Shown: positions 1-9,749 of the stretch, one piece after another
Layout: every line of letters begins with the position of its first letter
Position numbering within the stretch: the stretch's first letter is position 1
From: UBA7803 sp040219135
Lineage (GTDB): Bacteria; Pseudomonadota; Gammaproteobacteria; Pseudomonadales; Azotimanducaceae
Assembly: GCA_040219135.1 (NCBI GenBank)
Contig: JAVJTA010000005.1
Span: forward strand, 434,001-498,000
Length of the DNA stretch: 64,000 nucleotides
Direction of reading: 5' to 3'
Made by a program: the position numbers and the translations under genes
Notes under the pieces: model-generated
Seen by the model: only the letters and a program-made list of their open reading frames with translations
What the model was told of the DNA's origin: nothing
Databases searched by the model: none

Positions 1-9
1 CGGACCGAC

Positions 10-390
10 ATGGAAGAGGATGTTCGAGGCGTCAGGGTCCTGGTGATCGACGACAGCAAAACGATCCGTCGCAGCGCGGAGAACCTGCTCACCAAGGAAG
101 GCTACGACGTAATCACCGCCACCGACGGCTTCGACGCGCTGGCGAAAATCGCCGATTCCCGGCCGGAAATCATCTTTGTCGACATCATGATGCCACGTCT
201 GGACGGCTATCAGACCTGCGCCCTGATCAAGAACAACAGCGAGTTCAAGATGACGCCGGTGGTGATGCTGTCGAGCAAGGATGGCCTGTTCGACAAGGCC
301 AAGGGCCGCATCGTCGGCTCCGATCGCTATATCACCAAGCCGTTCAGCAAAGAAGAGTTGCTGGGTACGATCCGTACGCTGGTTCATTGA
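10..390 (+). CDS. pilG: Type IV pilus twitching response regulator PilG
   Basis: A single-domain CheY-like receiver of 126 residues with no output domain. The acidic pair is D14-D15, the phospho-acceptor is D58 (in VDIMMP), the switch Ser is S88 and the conserved Lys is K110 (ITKPF). In the Pil-Chp system PilG is phosphorylated by the ChpA kinase and promotes pilus extension and cAMP signalling. It is the first gene of a tight operon, 20 bp before a second receiver gene, which is the canonical pilG-pilH order. The promoter lies outside the window. The family assignment is secure; the PilG role rests on gene order and the FVDIMMPRLDGYQTC signature. Confidence 0.93.
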   Translation: MEEDVRGVRVLVIDDSKTIRRSAENLLTKEGYDVITATDGFDALAKIADSRPEIIFVDIMMPRLDGYQTCALIKNNSEFKMTPVVMLSSKDGLFDKAKGRIVGSDRYITKPFSKEELLGTIRTLVH

Positions 391-410
391 TTCGAGAGGT
401 CTGAGACACC

Positions 411-776
411 ATGGCACGGATTCTTGTGGTCGATGATTCTCCTGCGGAGACCCATCACTTCGTCAACATTCTGGCCCGTCACGGGCACCAGGTGCTCACC
501 GCCACCAGTGGAGCCGACGGCATCAGCGTGGCCAGCAGCGAACAGCCGGACGTGATTCTCATGGATGTGGTTATGCCCGGAGTGAACGGTTTTCAGGCGA
601 CCAGGCAGCTGACCCGGGGCAACGACACCGGGCACATTCCGGTGATCATCGTTTCCTCGAAGAGCCAGGATGCCGACCGGGTCTGGGGCGAGCGTCAGGG
701 CGCCTGTGGCTATCTGACCAAGCCCGTCGACGATCGTACGCTCATCGACGCCGTCAACGACGTGCTCGGGGACTGA
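411..776 (+). CDS. pilH: Type IV pilus twitching response regulator PilH
   Basis: A stand-alone receiver domain of 121 residues. D8-D9, phospho-acceptor D52 (LMDVVMPG), S82 and K104 (LTKPVDD) are all present. In characterised systems PilH is the second CheY-like target of ChpA and opposes PilG, acting as a phosphate sink or retraction regulator. It lies 20 bp after pilG and 5 bp before the CheW-like gene, so translation is probably coupled. The conserved pilG-pilH-pilI order supports the name. Confidence 0.93.
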   Translation: MARILVVDDSPAETHHFVNILARHGHQVLTATSGADGISVASSEQPDVILMDVVMPGVNGFQATRQLTRGNDTGHIPVIIVSSKSQDADRVWGERQGACGYLTKPVDDRTLIDAVNDVLGD

Positions 777-781
777 GGTTC

Positions 782-1327
782 GTGTCCCGCACCTCCGCCA
801 TCGACCTGCTGCGCGGCATCGAGACGGCGACGTTCCGCCACGCCGCTCCGCTGCCGCTGAAGCAGGATGCGCATCCGCAGTGGCAGGGCATGGGGTTTCA
901 GGTGGGCGGCCTGCGGCTGGTCTCGGCCATGGGCGAGATCGGCGAGATCCTCAAGCCGCCCAGGGTCGCCGCGCTCCCCGGGGTGAAGTCCTGGGTGCTC
1001 GGCGTGGCCAACATCCGGGGCCGGCTGATTCCCGTGGTGGATCTGCACGAGTTTCTCGGTATGACGCCGACTCTGCCCATGGCCCAGTGGCGGGTCCTGG
1101 TGGTGGAAGACGAAGAACTGATTGCCGGGCTGCTGGTCGAGCAGTCGCTGGGCATTCAACACTTCCTCGAGGACGGCTTCGAGGAGGCGCAGGCAGACGC
1201 CCTGGGCGCTCTCGCCCCTTACGTACGTGGTGCTTTCCGGCACGGAGGCCGCGTTTTCTACAATGCGCAACTGAAAGCGATCCTGCGGGACGAGAAGTTC
1301 TTGGACGTTGCATTAGAGACCGAATAG
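782..1327 (+). CDS. pilI: CheW-like adaptor PilI
   Basis: A 181-residue CheW-domain protein starting at GTG. The core carries the CheW signature around VANIRGRLIPVVDL (about residues 77-90). It should physically couple the PilJ receptor to the ChpA kinase at the membrane-associated array. It starts 5 bp after the pilH stop, and no better-placed ATG precedes the domain, so GTG is accepted. A CheW-like gene between pilH and pilJ is the standard arrangement. Confidence 0.9.
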   Translation: MSRTSAIDLLRGIETATFRHAAPLPLKQDAHPQWQGMGFQVGGLRLVSAMGEIGEILKPPRVAALPGVKSWVLGVANIRGRLIPVVDLHEFLGMTPTLPMAQWRVLVVEDEELIAGLLVEQSLGIQHFLEDGFEEAQADALGALAPYVRGAFRHGGRVFYNAQLKAILRDEKFLDVALETE

Positions 1328-1373
1328 GTCGAGGGCCGGTTTGGCTCGAACCAACTAGACGGATTACAGGGAT

Positions 1374-2594
1374 ATGAAATCAGGAAAGTTGTCGCCGCTG
1401 CTCGTCGTCTTGATGCTGCTGCTGGCAGCCACGATGGCGGGCATGGCTTGGTCGGTGTTCATGGGCGGCACGACGGTCGCCAACAACACAGCACTTCTGT
1501 TTGCAACGGGCGGGATCGTGCTGGTGGCGATCATCGCCATGGTCATGATCCGCGAGACCCGTCAGCAGCTCGCTGAGCAGGCATCGCAGAACGAGCGCAA
1601 CCAGGCGGCCATTCTGCAGCTTCTGGACGAGATCGCCGACCTCGCCGAGGGCGACCTGTCCATTCACGCCTCGGTGACGGAGAACTTCACCGGCGCCATC
1701 GCCGATTCGATCAATTTTGCCATCGACCAGATGCGTGGCCTGGTGTCGAACATCAACCACCTGTCGGTGCAGGTGGCGAAAGCCGCTTCGGAGACCCAGT
1801 CCACGGCCAGCGATCTTGCCTCGGCAGCGGAAAATCAGGCCAAGGAGATCGGCGCCGCCTCCCACGCCATCAACGAGATGGCGGTATCCATCGACCATGT
1901 GTCGTCCAACGCGGCGGAGTCCGCGGCGGTGGCAGAGCGAGCGGTGGAGATCGCCAACAAAGGGGCGGACGTCGTTCAGGACACGATCACGGGTATGGAC
2001 ACCATTCGCGGTCAGATTCAGGAAACCTCCAAGCGGATCAAGCGTCTGGGCGAATCGAGCCAGGAGATCGGCGATATCGTCTCGCTGATCAACGACATCG
2101 CCGATCAGACCAACATCCTGTCGCTGAACGCGGCCATCCAGGCTTCGATGGCTGGTGACGCGGGTCGCGGCTTCGCGGTAGTAGCCGACGAAGTGCAGCG
2201 CCTCGCGGAACGGTCTTCGGCGGCGACCAAGCAGATCGCCGCACTGGTCAAGACCATTCAGACCGACACCAACGAGGCGGTCATCTCCATGGAGCAGACG
2301 ACGTCCGAGGTGGTGAGCGGCGCCAAGCGCGCCCAGGACGCCGGGGTCGCGCTCGAGGAAATCGAAAACGTTTCGACGTCGCTGGCCGAGTTGATTCAGA
2401 ACATCTCCAACGCGGCGCGACAGCAGGCGGCGTCTGCGGGCCATGTGTCCAACACCATGAACGTGATCCAGGAGATCACCGCGCAGACAGTGAGTGCTAC
2501 CGAGCAGACCGCATCATCGATCGGCAATCTGGCAAAGATGGCCAATGAGATGCGTGAGTCGGTAGAAGGCTTCAAGCTTCCCGAGCACAATTGA
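1374..2594 (+). CDS. pilJ: Short PilJ-type methyl-accepting chemotaxis protein
   Basis: A 406-residue MCP with two transmembrane helices (about 7-28 and 40-58) joined by a loop of only about a dozen residues. A HAMP-like stretch follows, then a long coiled-coil signalling domain. The kinase-contact hairpin is clear (DAGRGFAVVADEVQRLAERS). Pseudomonas PilJ is about 680 residues and carries a periplasmic PilJ ligand-binding region between its membrane helices; that region is absent here. The gene is still in the pilJ position between pilI and chpA, and the signalling domain resembles PilJ. It may sense through the membrane, through partner proteins or in the cytoplasm. Start ATG at 1374. Confidence 0.87.
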   Translation: MKSGKLSPLLVVLMLLLAATMAGMAWSVFMGGTTVANNTALLFATGGIVLVAIIAMVMIRETRQQLAEQASQNERNQAAILQLLDEIADLAEGDLSIHASVTENFTGAIADSINFAIDQMRGLVSNINHLSVQVAKAASETQSTASDLASAAENQAKEIGAASHAINEMAVSIDHVSSNAAESAAVAERAVEIANKGADVVQDTITGMDTIRGQIQETSKRIKRLGESSQEIGDIVSLINDIADQTNILSLNAAIQASMAGDAGRGFAVVADEVQRLAERSSAATKQIAALVKTIQTDTNEAVISMEQTTSEVVSGAKRAQDAGVALEEIENVSTSLAELIQNISNAARQQAASAGHVSNTMNVIQEITAQTVSATEQTASSIGNLAKMANEMRESVEGFKLPEHN

Positions 2595-2665
2595 CCCGGG
2601 CTTCGGGATAAGCTCGCGTCCTCCGGGACGCAACGCACAGGAAGGCGACAGGACCAAGCATCCAT

Positions 2666-5600
2666 ATGGCCACAAGCCGGGAAAATTTCGCGCTCGACTG
2701 GATCAAAGGCGAGCTGCTGGAAACGCTGAACACGGCGCGCACCGGCCTCGAGTCGTTCGCCGAGGCGCTGGAGAACGGCGAGCCAGCCGAAGCCGCTGCC
2801 AGTGACGAGCCGCTGCGCGACTGCGTGAACGCGTTGCACCAGGTGCACGGCACCCTGATCATGCTCGAATTGAAGGGTGTGACGCTGCTTGCCGATCACC
2901 TCGAACGGCTTGCCGACGCGCTGCGCGAGCAGTCCGTGGCCGACGTACCTTTGGCCTGCCAGAGTCTGATGCAGGGGATTCTCGAGCTCCCCGGCTATCT
3001 CGACGAGCTGCAGTCCGGGCTGCCGGATTCGGATGCCCCGATGCTGCCGCTGGTCAACGAGCTGCGCGCCCTCCTGGGAGAGCCGGCGCTGAAGCAGAGC
3101 AGCAACGTGGTACACCTTTACGGTGTGGCCGGCGCTGCGGCGCTGCAGCGGTTCTCCTCCATCAACGGCGTCGACAAGACCCGGAAGATCCGGGGCGTCT
3201 ATCAGCAGGTGCTGCTGTCTCTGCTGAAAGGCGCGGATCTCGGTCGCGCCGTGGACACCCTGCGCAAGGTAGCCCAGGGCATGGGGAAAGTGTGCGAAGG
3301 CACCCCGTTCGAGGCGCAATGGCAGGCTTTCGCGGAGTTCGTCGAGGGCCTGGCGGGTTCGGCTTCCTCCGGACCCCTGGACGGCGCGGCGGTCAAGCTG
3401 CTGCGCCGCGTGGACTCCGAGATCCGCGAGATCGCCCAGTCCGGCGTTGCCGCGTTGCAGCGTCCGGTACCCGTCAACCTGGTGCGCCAGCTGCTCGACG
3501 CGGCCGCAGCGCGCGGTCGCTCCTCCGAGCTGCTCGACGCGCTTCGGGAAGCCGCTGCACAGAGCGACCAGTCTTCCAGCATGTCGCTGTCCGGACGCCA
3601 GGCCATGGTCAGCGCTGCCATGGCGCTGCGCGAAGAGCTCGGCTCGATCAAGGACCGCCTGGATCTGTTCGTACGCGGTGGCCGCAGCGACGTCGCCGCA
3701 CTGGCTGATCTGCTCGCGCCGCTCAAACAGGTGGCGAGCACCCTGTCCCTGCTCGGTTTCGAGAGCTCGACCAGCATCGTCCTCGATCAGGTGGAGGCGC
3801 TCGACGCCCTGGTGGAAGCCGGTGGCGCGGACGAAACCGCAGTCCTCGGCGTCGCCGGCGCGCTGGTGCAGGTCGACGAGAACCTGGCGAGCCTGACCCA
3901 CGGCGGCAAGGGCGAAGTCGAGAAGATCACCGACGAAGCCCAGCGCGCGGTGGCGCATCAGACGCGCGAAGGCCTGGAGCAGGTGAAGCAGTCCATCGTC
4001 GACTACGTGTCCACGCAATGGGATGTGCGGCATCTGCAGGAGACGCCGGCGCAGCTCGATGGCATTGCCGGCGCCCTCGCCATGATTCCGCTGCACCGGG
4101 CGGCAGAGCTGGTCACGCAGTGCCAGAACTACATCCGCCTGGCGCTGATGGCCGGTCACGTGCCGTCCTGGGAAGAGCTCGACCGGCTGGCCGATGCGCT
4201 CAGCGGCATCGACTACTACCTCGAGCGCCTGGCGAGCGAAAATCCCGGCGGCGCCGAGGACGTGCTCGACCTGGCCCAGCGCAGCCTCGATGGCCTCGGG
4301 TCGGGCGACGCCGCGGAATCCGCGGAATCGGAGCTGGCGCGAACGGCACAGGCACCCGTCGATTCCGGCGACCTCGCCGAAGAACCCGACAGCGCCCTGG
4401 CGGCCGTCGATTCGGCGACGGAATCGCAGCCCGACGACGCGCCCTCTGCCGCAGGCAACGTCGAGCCCCTGTTCGGCGCGGCCGAAGACGTGGACGTCGC
4501 GGCCGTCGGCTCTGGTGATGAAGCCCAGGATCCCGAGCTGCAGCTCGAGATGGACGACGACTTCGACCTCTCCAGCGAGCTGTTCAACGACATCGACGAT
4601 GCGGTGGCCGGAGGCGGGCCCGTCGGCGCCGACCGGCCCACCGAATCGGCGCCGGAAGCGCCCGCGGCGCCGGAAGCGCCCGCGGCGGCGGAAGCGCCGG
4701 CGGCGTCGAAAGAGCCCGCGGCTGCTGACAAAGCAGATGCCGAGTTCGACTTGGAACTCGAACTCGAAGACGACTCCGCCGGGCTGGCGCCGTTCTCGGA
4801 TGAAGCGGTTTCCGACGAACCCGCGGCCGAGTCCACCGGCGACGTCGCTAACGAGGTGCCGGCAGACGTCACCGCGGGGCTCGACGAGGCGCCGCTCGAA
4901 TCGGCCTTCGAGCTGGAACCCCTGGACGACGATGATCTGACGTTCTTCGCCGCGGACGACGCAGACGACGCAGACGACGCAGACGACAAGGACGACGCGG
5001 CCGGAGCCGAGGAAGCCGCCGCGCCAGAGACGCCGGTGGCGGTTGCGGAGCACGAGGCCGAGACCGAAGCGGCTGGCGTGGACACCTCGAAGTCGGTTGC
5101 CGCCACCGCGCGCACCGCCACCCTCAGCGATACCTTCGAGAGCGACGAAGACATCGTCGAGATCTTCTCGGAAGAGGTGGACGAGGTGCTCGCCACCATC
5201 GACGAGCATCTGGCCACGTGGCCGGGGGCGCTCGACGACGAGGCGAGCCAGACCGAGATCCGCCGCGCTTTCCACACCCTCAAGGGCAGCGGCCGCATGG
5301 TCGGGGCCAATGTGCTGGGTGAGATGGCCTGGTCGGTGGAGAACATGCTGAACCGGGCGCTCGACGGCACCGTGGCGCCGAGCGCCGAGTTCCCGCTGGT
5401 CGTGGGTGAGGCGCGTGCGCTGACGCCGATTCTGCGCGACGCCTTCGAGCGCAAGGAGGCGCCCGAAATGGGCGCCGTCGGCCATGTCATGGAGCGCGCC
5501 GACGTGCTGGCTTCTGGCGGAACGCTGGCGGAAACCGGCGAAGTCGGGTCGGTTGCCCACGAGGAAGTTCCGGCTGCGCCCGAGGACGATCGCTCGCTGT

Positions 5601-8600
5601 TCGTCGAAGAAGCCGAAGCCAACGTGGAAACCGTCGCAGCCGCCAGCCGCGACGGGATCTTCGTGCTCGACAGCGACGTCCTGCGGGCGCTGCACACGCT
5701 ATCCGGCAGCGCGGCCATGGCTGGCCTCGACTGCGTCGGCGAGCTGGCCGGGCCGACCTACGATCTGGCCCAGGCGCTGCGCTCTCCGGACGCTGAAACG
5801 GTCCTCGACGGAGAGCGGGCGGCCTATTTCCGCCACGCCGTCGATGCCATGGCGGCTTCCCTCGACGATCTGCGGGCCGGTCGCGAGTCAGAGGATCATT
5901 TCCAGCTGATCGCCGAGGCCGATCGCCTGCTGGTCGCCGCCGCGGAAACCGGGGCGAAGTCGGGCAGGGCCGAGTTGATGGGACTACCGGCGCTGGCCAG
6001 CATGCTGAAAGCGCCCGAACTGCTGGAGGGCTGGCACGACGGCGCGGTGGATCTGTCTCTCGCGGACGAGATCCGGAACGCCCTGGCCGACATCGAACGA
6101 TTGACGGCGGCGGACGGACACAGGGCCATCGCCGGCCTGGCCGGCGCGCTGCGACGGGCCCACGAGCGCTTCGAGTTCGAAAGCCTCGGCGCGGAGGCGA
6201 TGGCCGTGTTCGGCAAGGGTCACGAGCGGCTGCTGGAACAGTTCGACGCCATGGCGGCGGATCAGTCCACGCCGGCATTCGACGATACCTGCGCAGCGCT
6301 GGACGCGCTCACGCCCATGCCGTTCGATGGGCCCATCCTCGGCGGCGCCCTGGGGGCGCCTGCGGACGCTCAGGATGACGACCTCACCGATCTGGACCTC
6401 GGCTCCGTCGGCGAACCTGCCGCGTTCGAGGGCTTTGATCTCGACCCGGCCGACCTGATCGGCATGAAGTCGTCCCGAGCAGACGCGGACGACATCCCGA
6501 TCCTGGAAGAGAACGCCGACGTCGAGGAGTCCCTCGACGACGTATTCGTCGTCCCGCCGTCGCGGGAAGCGCCCGCGGCGGATGAGCGAGACGCGGCGGA
6601 TGAGCGAGACGCGGCGGAAAGAGACGCGGCGGAAGAGCGAGACGCGGCGGAGAATAGAGACGCGGCGGAGCCAGACGACGCGGCGGAATCGGCAGACGCC
6701 GTGGACGCCGCCGGTGCGGTGGAGCCAGAGGAAGCGCCGGCCGCGCCTGGGCCGGCCGCGCCGGAGCGTTCGGGCGCCGAACGGTCTGTGGCTGCCCCGA
6801 CCAGGGCGCCCGCCGCGCCGACCGACGACCTTTCGGACGACGTCGACCTGGAGATCATCGAGGTTTTCTTCGAGGAGGCCGACGAACTTCTCGAAGCCAT
6901 GGACCACGACATCAACGACTGGCAGGCAGCGCCGGAGAACCGTCTGCACCTGGAGAATCTGCTGCGCGGTCTGCACACCCTCAAGGGTGGCGCGCGCTTG
7001 TCGGGTCTTACCGTGCTGGGCGATCGTACGCACGATTTCGAGTCGTTCCTGATCGAGTACCAGGACAGCGAGCGGGCCGCGGATGAGGCCCTGTTCGAAG
7101 AGCTTCACAGCCGCTACGACGTTATCGCCGCGGTCGTCGGCGACGTTCGCGCCAGGTTTACCGGCGTCGCTGATGCGGCCGAAGCGCAGCCGGCCACCGA
7201 GCAGCCAGCGGTCACTCAGGAGCCGGCCGCAGCTGGGCCGGCAGCGCCTGGGCCGGCCGCGCCTGGGCCGGCCGCGGAAGGTGCGGAGCGTCCGGCGCCG
7301 GAGGAGGCGCACCCGTCTTTCGCAGCTGCCCGGACGGGCAACGTGGCACCGCTGCGCCGCGTCGGGAAACCGGAGCCCGCAGCCGCGGCGGCCGGGTCCG
7401 GGGGCGCGGAGGTTGCCGCCGAGAGCGCGGCCCAGGCGCGTGCGCAGGAGATGGTCAGGGTCGGTGCCGGACTGCTGGAAAGCCTGGTCAACCTGGCCGG
7501 CGAGAGCAGCATCATCCGCGCCCGGGTCGAGCAGGGCATGAGCGACTTCACCGGCGCGCTGGACGAGATGGAAACCACCATCGAACGCCTGCGCGAGCAG
7601 TTGCGGCGGCTGGAGATCGAGACCGAGACCCAGGTGCTGTTCCGCCAGGAGCGCATCGACGCGCCGGCCTACGAGGACTTCGATCCGCTGGAGATGGATC
7701 GTTATTCCCAGCTGCAGCAGCTGTCCCGCGCGCTCGGCGAGAGTGCCTCGGACATGCTCGACCTCAAGGAAACCCTGCTCTACAAGGCCCGCGAAGCGGA
7801 AACGCTGCTGCTTCAGCAGGCGCGCGTGAACACCGAGCTGCAGGAAGGTCTGATGCGCAGCCGCATGGTGCCGTTCAGTCGGCTCGTGCCGCGGCTGCGG
7901 CGCACCGTACGGCAGGTGGCGAAGGAGCTCGACAAGGACGTCGAGCTGCACACCTTCAACGTCGAGGGCGAGCTCGACCGCAGCCTGCTGGAACGCATGG
8001 TGCCACCGCTCGAGCACATGCTGCGCAATGCCGTCGACCATGGCATCGAAAAACCCGAACGGCGCCGCTCGACGGGCAAAGCGGAAGCCGGGCGGATCGA
8101 TCTGCGGCTCGCGCGCGAAGGCGGTGACGTGGTCATCGAGATCAGTGACGACGGCGCCGGCATCGACGTCGAGCGGGTCCGGGCCAAAGCCATCGAGCGG
8201 GGACTGCTGGCCCGCGACGCGGAGCTGCGGGACGACGAGGTCGGCCAGTTCGTGCTCGCGCCGGGATTCTCAACGGCCGATTCGGTGACGCAGATATCCG
8301 GGCGCGGCGTCGGCATGGACGTGGTGCACAGCGAGGTCAAGCAGCTCGGCGGCAGCATCAGCATCTTCTCCCAGCCCGGCAAGGGCACCCGCTTCGTGCT
8401 GCGCGTCCCGTTCACGGTGTCCGTGAACCGGGCGCTCATGGTCGCGGTGGGCGACGATCTCTACGCCATTCCCCTGAACACCATCGAGGGCATCGTGCTG
8501 CTCGCGCCGGACGAGCTCGATCGGCTCTACGCGCCGGACGGCAAGACCTTCGAGTACGCCGGGGTGCCCTACCGGATTCAGTATCTCGGTCAGTTCCTCG

Positions 8601-9250
8601 GCCGCGAGTACCATCCGCAGCCCATGCGCGGCTCGGTGCCCGTGGTTCTGGTCCGTTCCGGCGAGCATGCCGTCGCGGTCCACGTGGACGGCGTCCAGGG
8701 CAGCCGCGAGATCGTGGTCAAGAGCCTGGGCCCGCAGTTCGCCGGGGTTGGCGGAATTTCCGGCGCGACCATCCTCGGCGATGGCAGCGTGGTGGTGATC
8801 CTCGACCTGCTGGCGCTGATAAGAACTCAGAGCGGTGGCGGCCTTGCGGCGGGCAGACGCGCCCGCGCCGGGGCCGCGCGCACCCGCTGTGTGATGGTCG
8901 TGGACGATTCCGTCACCGTGCGCAAGGTGACCTCGCGGGTGCTGGAGCGCCAGGGCATGGACGTGGTGGTAGCCAAGGACGGGGTCGAGGCGGTGTCGCT
9001 GCTGCAGGAACGGCGCCCGGATGTGATGCTGCTCGACATCGAGATGCCGCGCATGGACGGCTTCGAGGTGCTGCGCCAGGTGCGCCACGACGAGCGGCTG
9101 CGCGATCTGCCCATCGTCATGATCAGCTCGCGCACGGGCACCAAGCACCAGGAACGCGCGGCGGATCTGGGGGTGAGCCGGTTCCTCGGCAAACCGTTCC
9201 AGGAGAGCGAGCTGCTGGCGACCATCGATGACCTGGTCAACGGACGGTGA
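2666..9250 (+). CDS. chpA: ChpA/PilL hybrid histidine kinase with multiple Hpt domains and a C-terminal receiver
   Basis: A 2194-residue CheA-type hybrid kinase of the Pil-Chp system. The N-terminal helical region (1 to about 540) includes an Hpt-like segment with H58 (LHQVHG). Canonical Hpt histidines follow at H870 (FHTLKGSGR), H1010 (LHTLSGSA) and H1437 (LHTLKGGAR). Acidic/Ala-rich linkers separate them (about 545-840, 1230-1390, 1510-1600). After these come the dimerisation helices, the HATPase core (N box with N1788; G boxes DDGAGI and GRGVGMD), a CheW-like domain and a C-terminal receiver with D2124 and K2176. Phosphate should pass from the kinase to the Hpt domains and then to PilG/PilH. 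P. aeruginosa ChpA is longer (about 2470 residues, more Hpt domains). The linkers contain in-frame tandem repeats. Start ATG 2666 is 71 bp after pilJ. Confidence 0.93.
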   Translation: MATSRENFALDWIKGELLETLNTARTGLESFAEALENGEPAEAAASDEPLRDCVNALHQVHGTLIMLELKGVTLLADHLERLADALREQSVADVPLACQSLMQGILELPGYLDELQSGLPDSDAPMLPLVNELRALLGEPALKQSSNVVHLYGVAGAAALQRFSSINGVDKTRKIRGVYQQVLLSLLKGADLGRAVDTLRKVAQGMGKVCEGTPFEAQWQAFAEFVEGLAGSASSGPLDGAAVKLLRRVDSEIREIAQSGVAALQRPVPVNLVRQLLDAAAARGRSSELLDALREAAAQSDQSSSMSLSGRQAMVSAAMALREELGSIKDRLDLFVRGGRSDVAALADLLAPLKQVASTLSLLGFESSTSIVLDQVEALDALVEAGGADETAVLGVAGALVQVDENLASLTHGGKGEVEKITDEAQRAVAHQTREGLEQVKQSIVDYVSTQWDVRHLQETPAQLDGIAGALAMIPLHRAAELVTQCQNYIRLALMAGHVPSWEELDRLADALSGIDYYLERLASENPGGAEDVLDLAQRSLDGLGSGDAAESAESELARTAQAPVDSGDLAEEPDSALAAVDSATESQPDDAPSAAGNVEPLFGAAEDVDVAAVGSGDEAQDPELQLEMDDDFDLSSELFNDIDDAVAGGGPVGADRPTESAPEAPAAPEAPAAAEAPAASKEPAAADKADAEFDLELELEDDSAGLAPFSDEAVSDEPAAESTGDVANEVPADVTAGLDEAPLESAFELEPLDDDDLTFFAADDADDADDADDKDDAAGAEEAAAPETPVAVAEHEAETEAAGVDTSKSVAATARTATLSDTFESDEDIVEIFSEEVDEVLATIDEHLATWPGALDDEASQTEIRRAFHTLKGSGRMVGANVLGEMAWSVENMLNRALDGTVAPSAEFPLVVGEARALTPILRDAFERKEAPEMGAVGHVMERADVLASGGTLAETGEVGSVAHEEVPAAPEDDRSLFVEEAEANVETVAAASRDGIFVLDSDVLRALHTLSGSAAMAGLDCVGELAGPTYDLAQALRSPDAETVLDGERAAYFRHAVDAMAASLDDLRAGRESEDHFQLIAEADRLLVAAAETGAKSGRAELMGLPALASMLKAPELLEGWHDGAVDLSLADEIRNALADIERLTAADGHRAIAGLAGALRRAHERFEFESLGAEAMAVFGKGHERLLEQFDAMAADQSTPAFDDTCAALDALTPMPFDGPILGGALGAPADAQDDDLTDLDLGSVGEPAAFEGFDLDPADLIGMKSSRADADDIPILEENADVEESLDDVFVVPPSREAPAADERDAADERDAAERDAAEERDAAENRDAAEPDDAAESADAVDAAGAVEPEEAPAAPGPAAPERSGAERSVAAPTRAPAAPTDDLSDDVDLEIIEVFFEEADELLEAMDHDINDWQAAPENRLHLENLLRGLHTLKGGARLSGLTVLGDRTHDFESFLIEYQDSERAADEALFEELHSRYDVIAAVVGDVRARFTGVADAAEAQPATEQPAVTQEPAAAGPAAPGPAAPGPAAEGAERPAPEEAHPSFAAARTGNVAPLRRVGKPEPAAAAAGSGGAEVAAESAAQARAQEMVRVGAGLLESLVNLAGESSIIRARVEQGMSDFTGALDEMETTIERLREQLRRLEIETETQVLFRQERIDAPAYEDFDPLEMDRYSQLQQLSRALGESASDMLDLKETLLYKAREAETLLLQQARVNTELQEGLMRSRMVPFSRLVPRLRRTVRQVAKELDKDVELHTFNVEGELDRSLLERMVPPLEHMLRNAVDHGIEKPERRRSTGKAEAGRIDLRLAREGGDVVIEISDDGAGIDVERVRAKAIERGLLARDAELRDDEVGQFVLAPGFSTADSVTQISGRGVGMDVVHSEVKQLGGSISIFSQPGKGTRFVLRVPFTVSVNRALMVAVGDDLYAIPLNTIEGIVLLAPDELDRLYAPDGKTFEYAGVPYRIQYLGQFLGREYHPQPMRGSVPVVLVRSGEHAVAVHVDGVQGSREIVVKSLGPQFAGVGGISGATILGDGSVVVILDLLALIRTQSGGGLAAGRRARAGAARTRCVMVVDDSVTVRKVTSRVLERQGMDVVVAKDGVEAVSLLQERRPDVMLLDIEMPRMDGFEVLRQVRHDERLRDLPIVMISSRTGTKHQERAADLGVSRFLGKPFQESELLATIDDLVNGR
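6577..6695 (+). repeat. In-frame repeats in the ChpA linker (RDAAE type)
   Basis: A run of imperfect units built on GAGACGCGGCGGA encodes repeated (D/E)RDAAE blocks between Hpt segments of ChpA. Units vary in length by whole codons, so the frame is kept. Similar low-complexity blocks in the same gene are a GCAGACGAC run near 4957-4990 (Asp-Asp-Ala) and a 15-bp CTGGGCCGGCCGCGC-like run near 7228-7280 (Pro-Gly-Pro-Ala-Ala). They look like flexible charged spacers made by local tandem duplication. Confidence 0.8.
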
Positions 9251-9266
9251 GAGGCGAACTGAATCC

Positions 9267-9749
9267 ATGACGACGGCGGCAGCAGTGGCTCAACAACCTT
9301 CCGAACTGGCCTGTGTCCTCATTCCGCTGCAGCAGGGCCAGTTGCTGCTGCCCAGCGTCTGCATCGCCGAGATCATGCCGTGGCGCCGCATCAAGGTGCT
9401 GCAGGGTGTGCCCGACTGGTGTCTGGGGCTCCTCGGATGGCGCGGCGAGACCATTCCCGTGCTGCGCTTCGAACGCCTCAACCAGCCGAAGAGTTCCGGC
9501 CCGGCGCCGGGTCGCTGTCTGGTCGTGATGAATCGGACCGGTGCCGGCGTGGCGCCGTTCTATGCGCTGGCGGCGGAAGGACTGCCGCGCCTGGTGCAGC
9601 TCTCCGACGCCGACATCGGCGACCAGGACGAGCGCCCGGGTCGTGCGGAAGCGCGGCTGGTGCGTCTCGGCACCGAGACGGCCAGCATCCCGAGCCTGAA
9701 CTTCATCGAGCAGCAGGTCGTGGAACTGGGTCAGCAGATCGGCGCCTGA
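9267..9749 (+). CDS. chpC: CheW-like protein ChpC
   Basis: A 160-residue CheW-domain protein. The core LIPLQQGQLLLPSVCIAEIMPW and GLLGWRGETIPVLRFE matches the second CheW homologue of Pil-Chp clusters. It probably links additional receptors to ChpA. ATG 9267 is chosen: GAGAGGCGA lies just upstream, and an earlier in-frame ATG (9228) would place 13 residues inside the chpA end. It is 16 bp after chpA. chpB (methylesterase), which usually lies between chpA and chpC, is missing, as is pilK. Confidence 0.85.
   Translation: MTTAAAVAQQPSELACVLIPLQQGQLLLPSVCIAEIMPWRRIKVLQGVPDWCLGLLGWRGETIPVLRFERLNQPKSSGPAPGRCLVVMNRTGAGVAPFYALAAEGLPRLVQLSDADIGDQDERPGRAEARLVRLGTETASIPSLNFIEQQVVELGQQIGA

Noticed and set aside
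2396..5695. A 1099-codon open frame antisense to chpA
   Set aside because: High GC content leaves long stop-free antisense frames. The sense strand encodes clear Hpt domains, and the antisense product is Arg/Gly/Val-rich without any domain.
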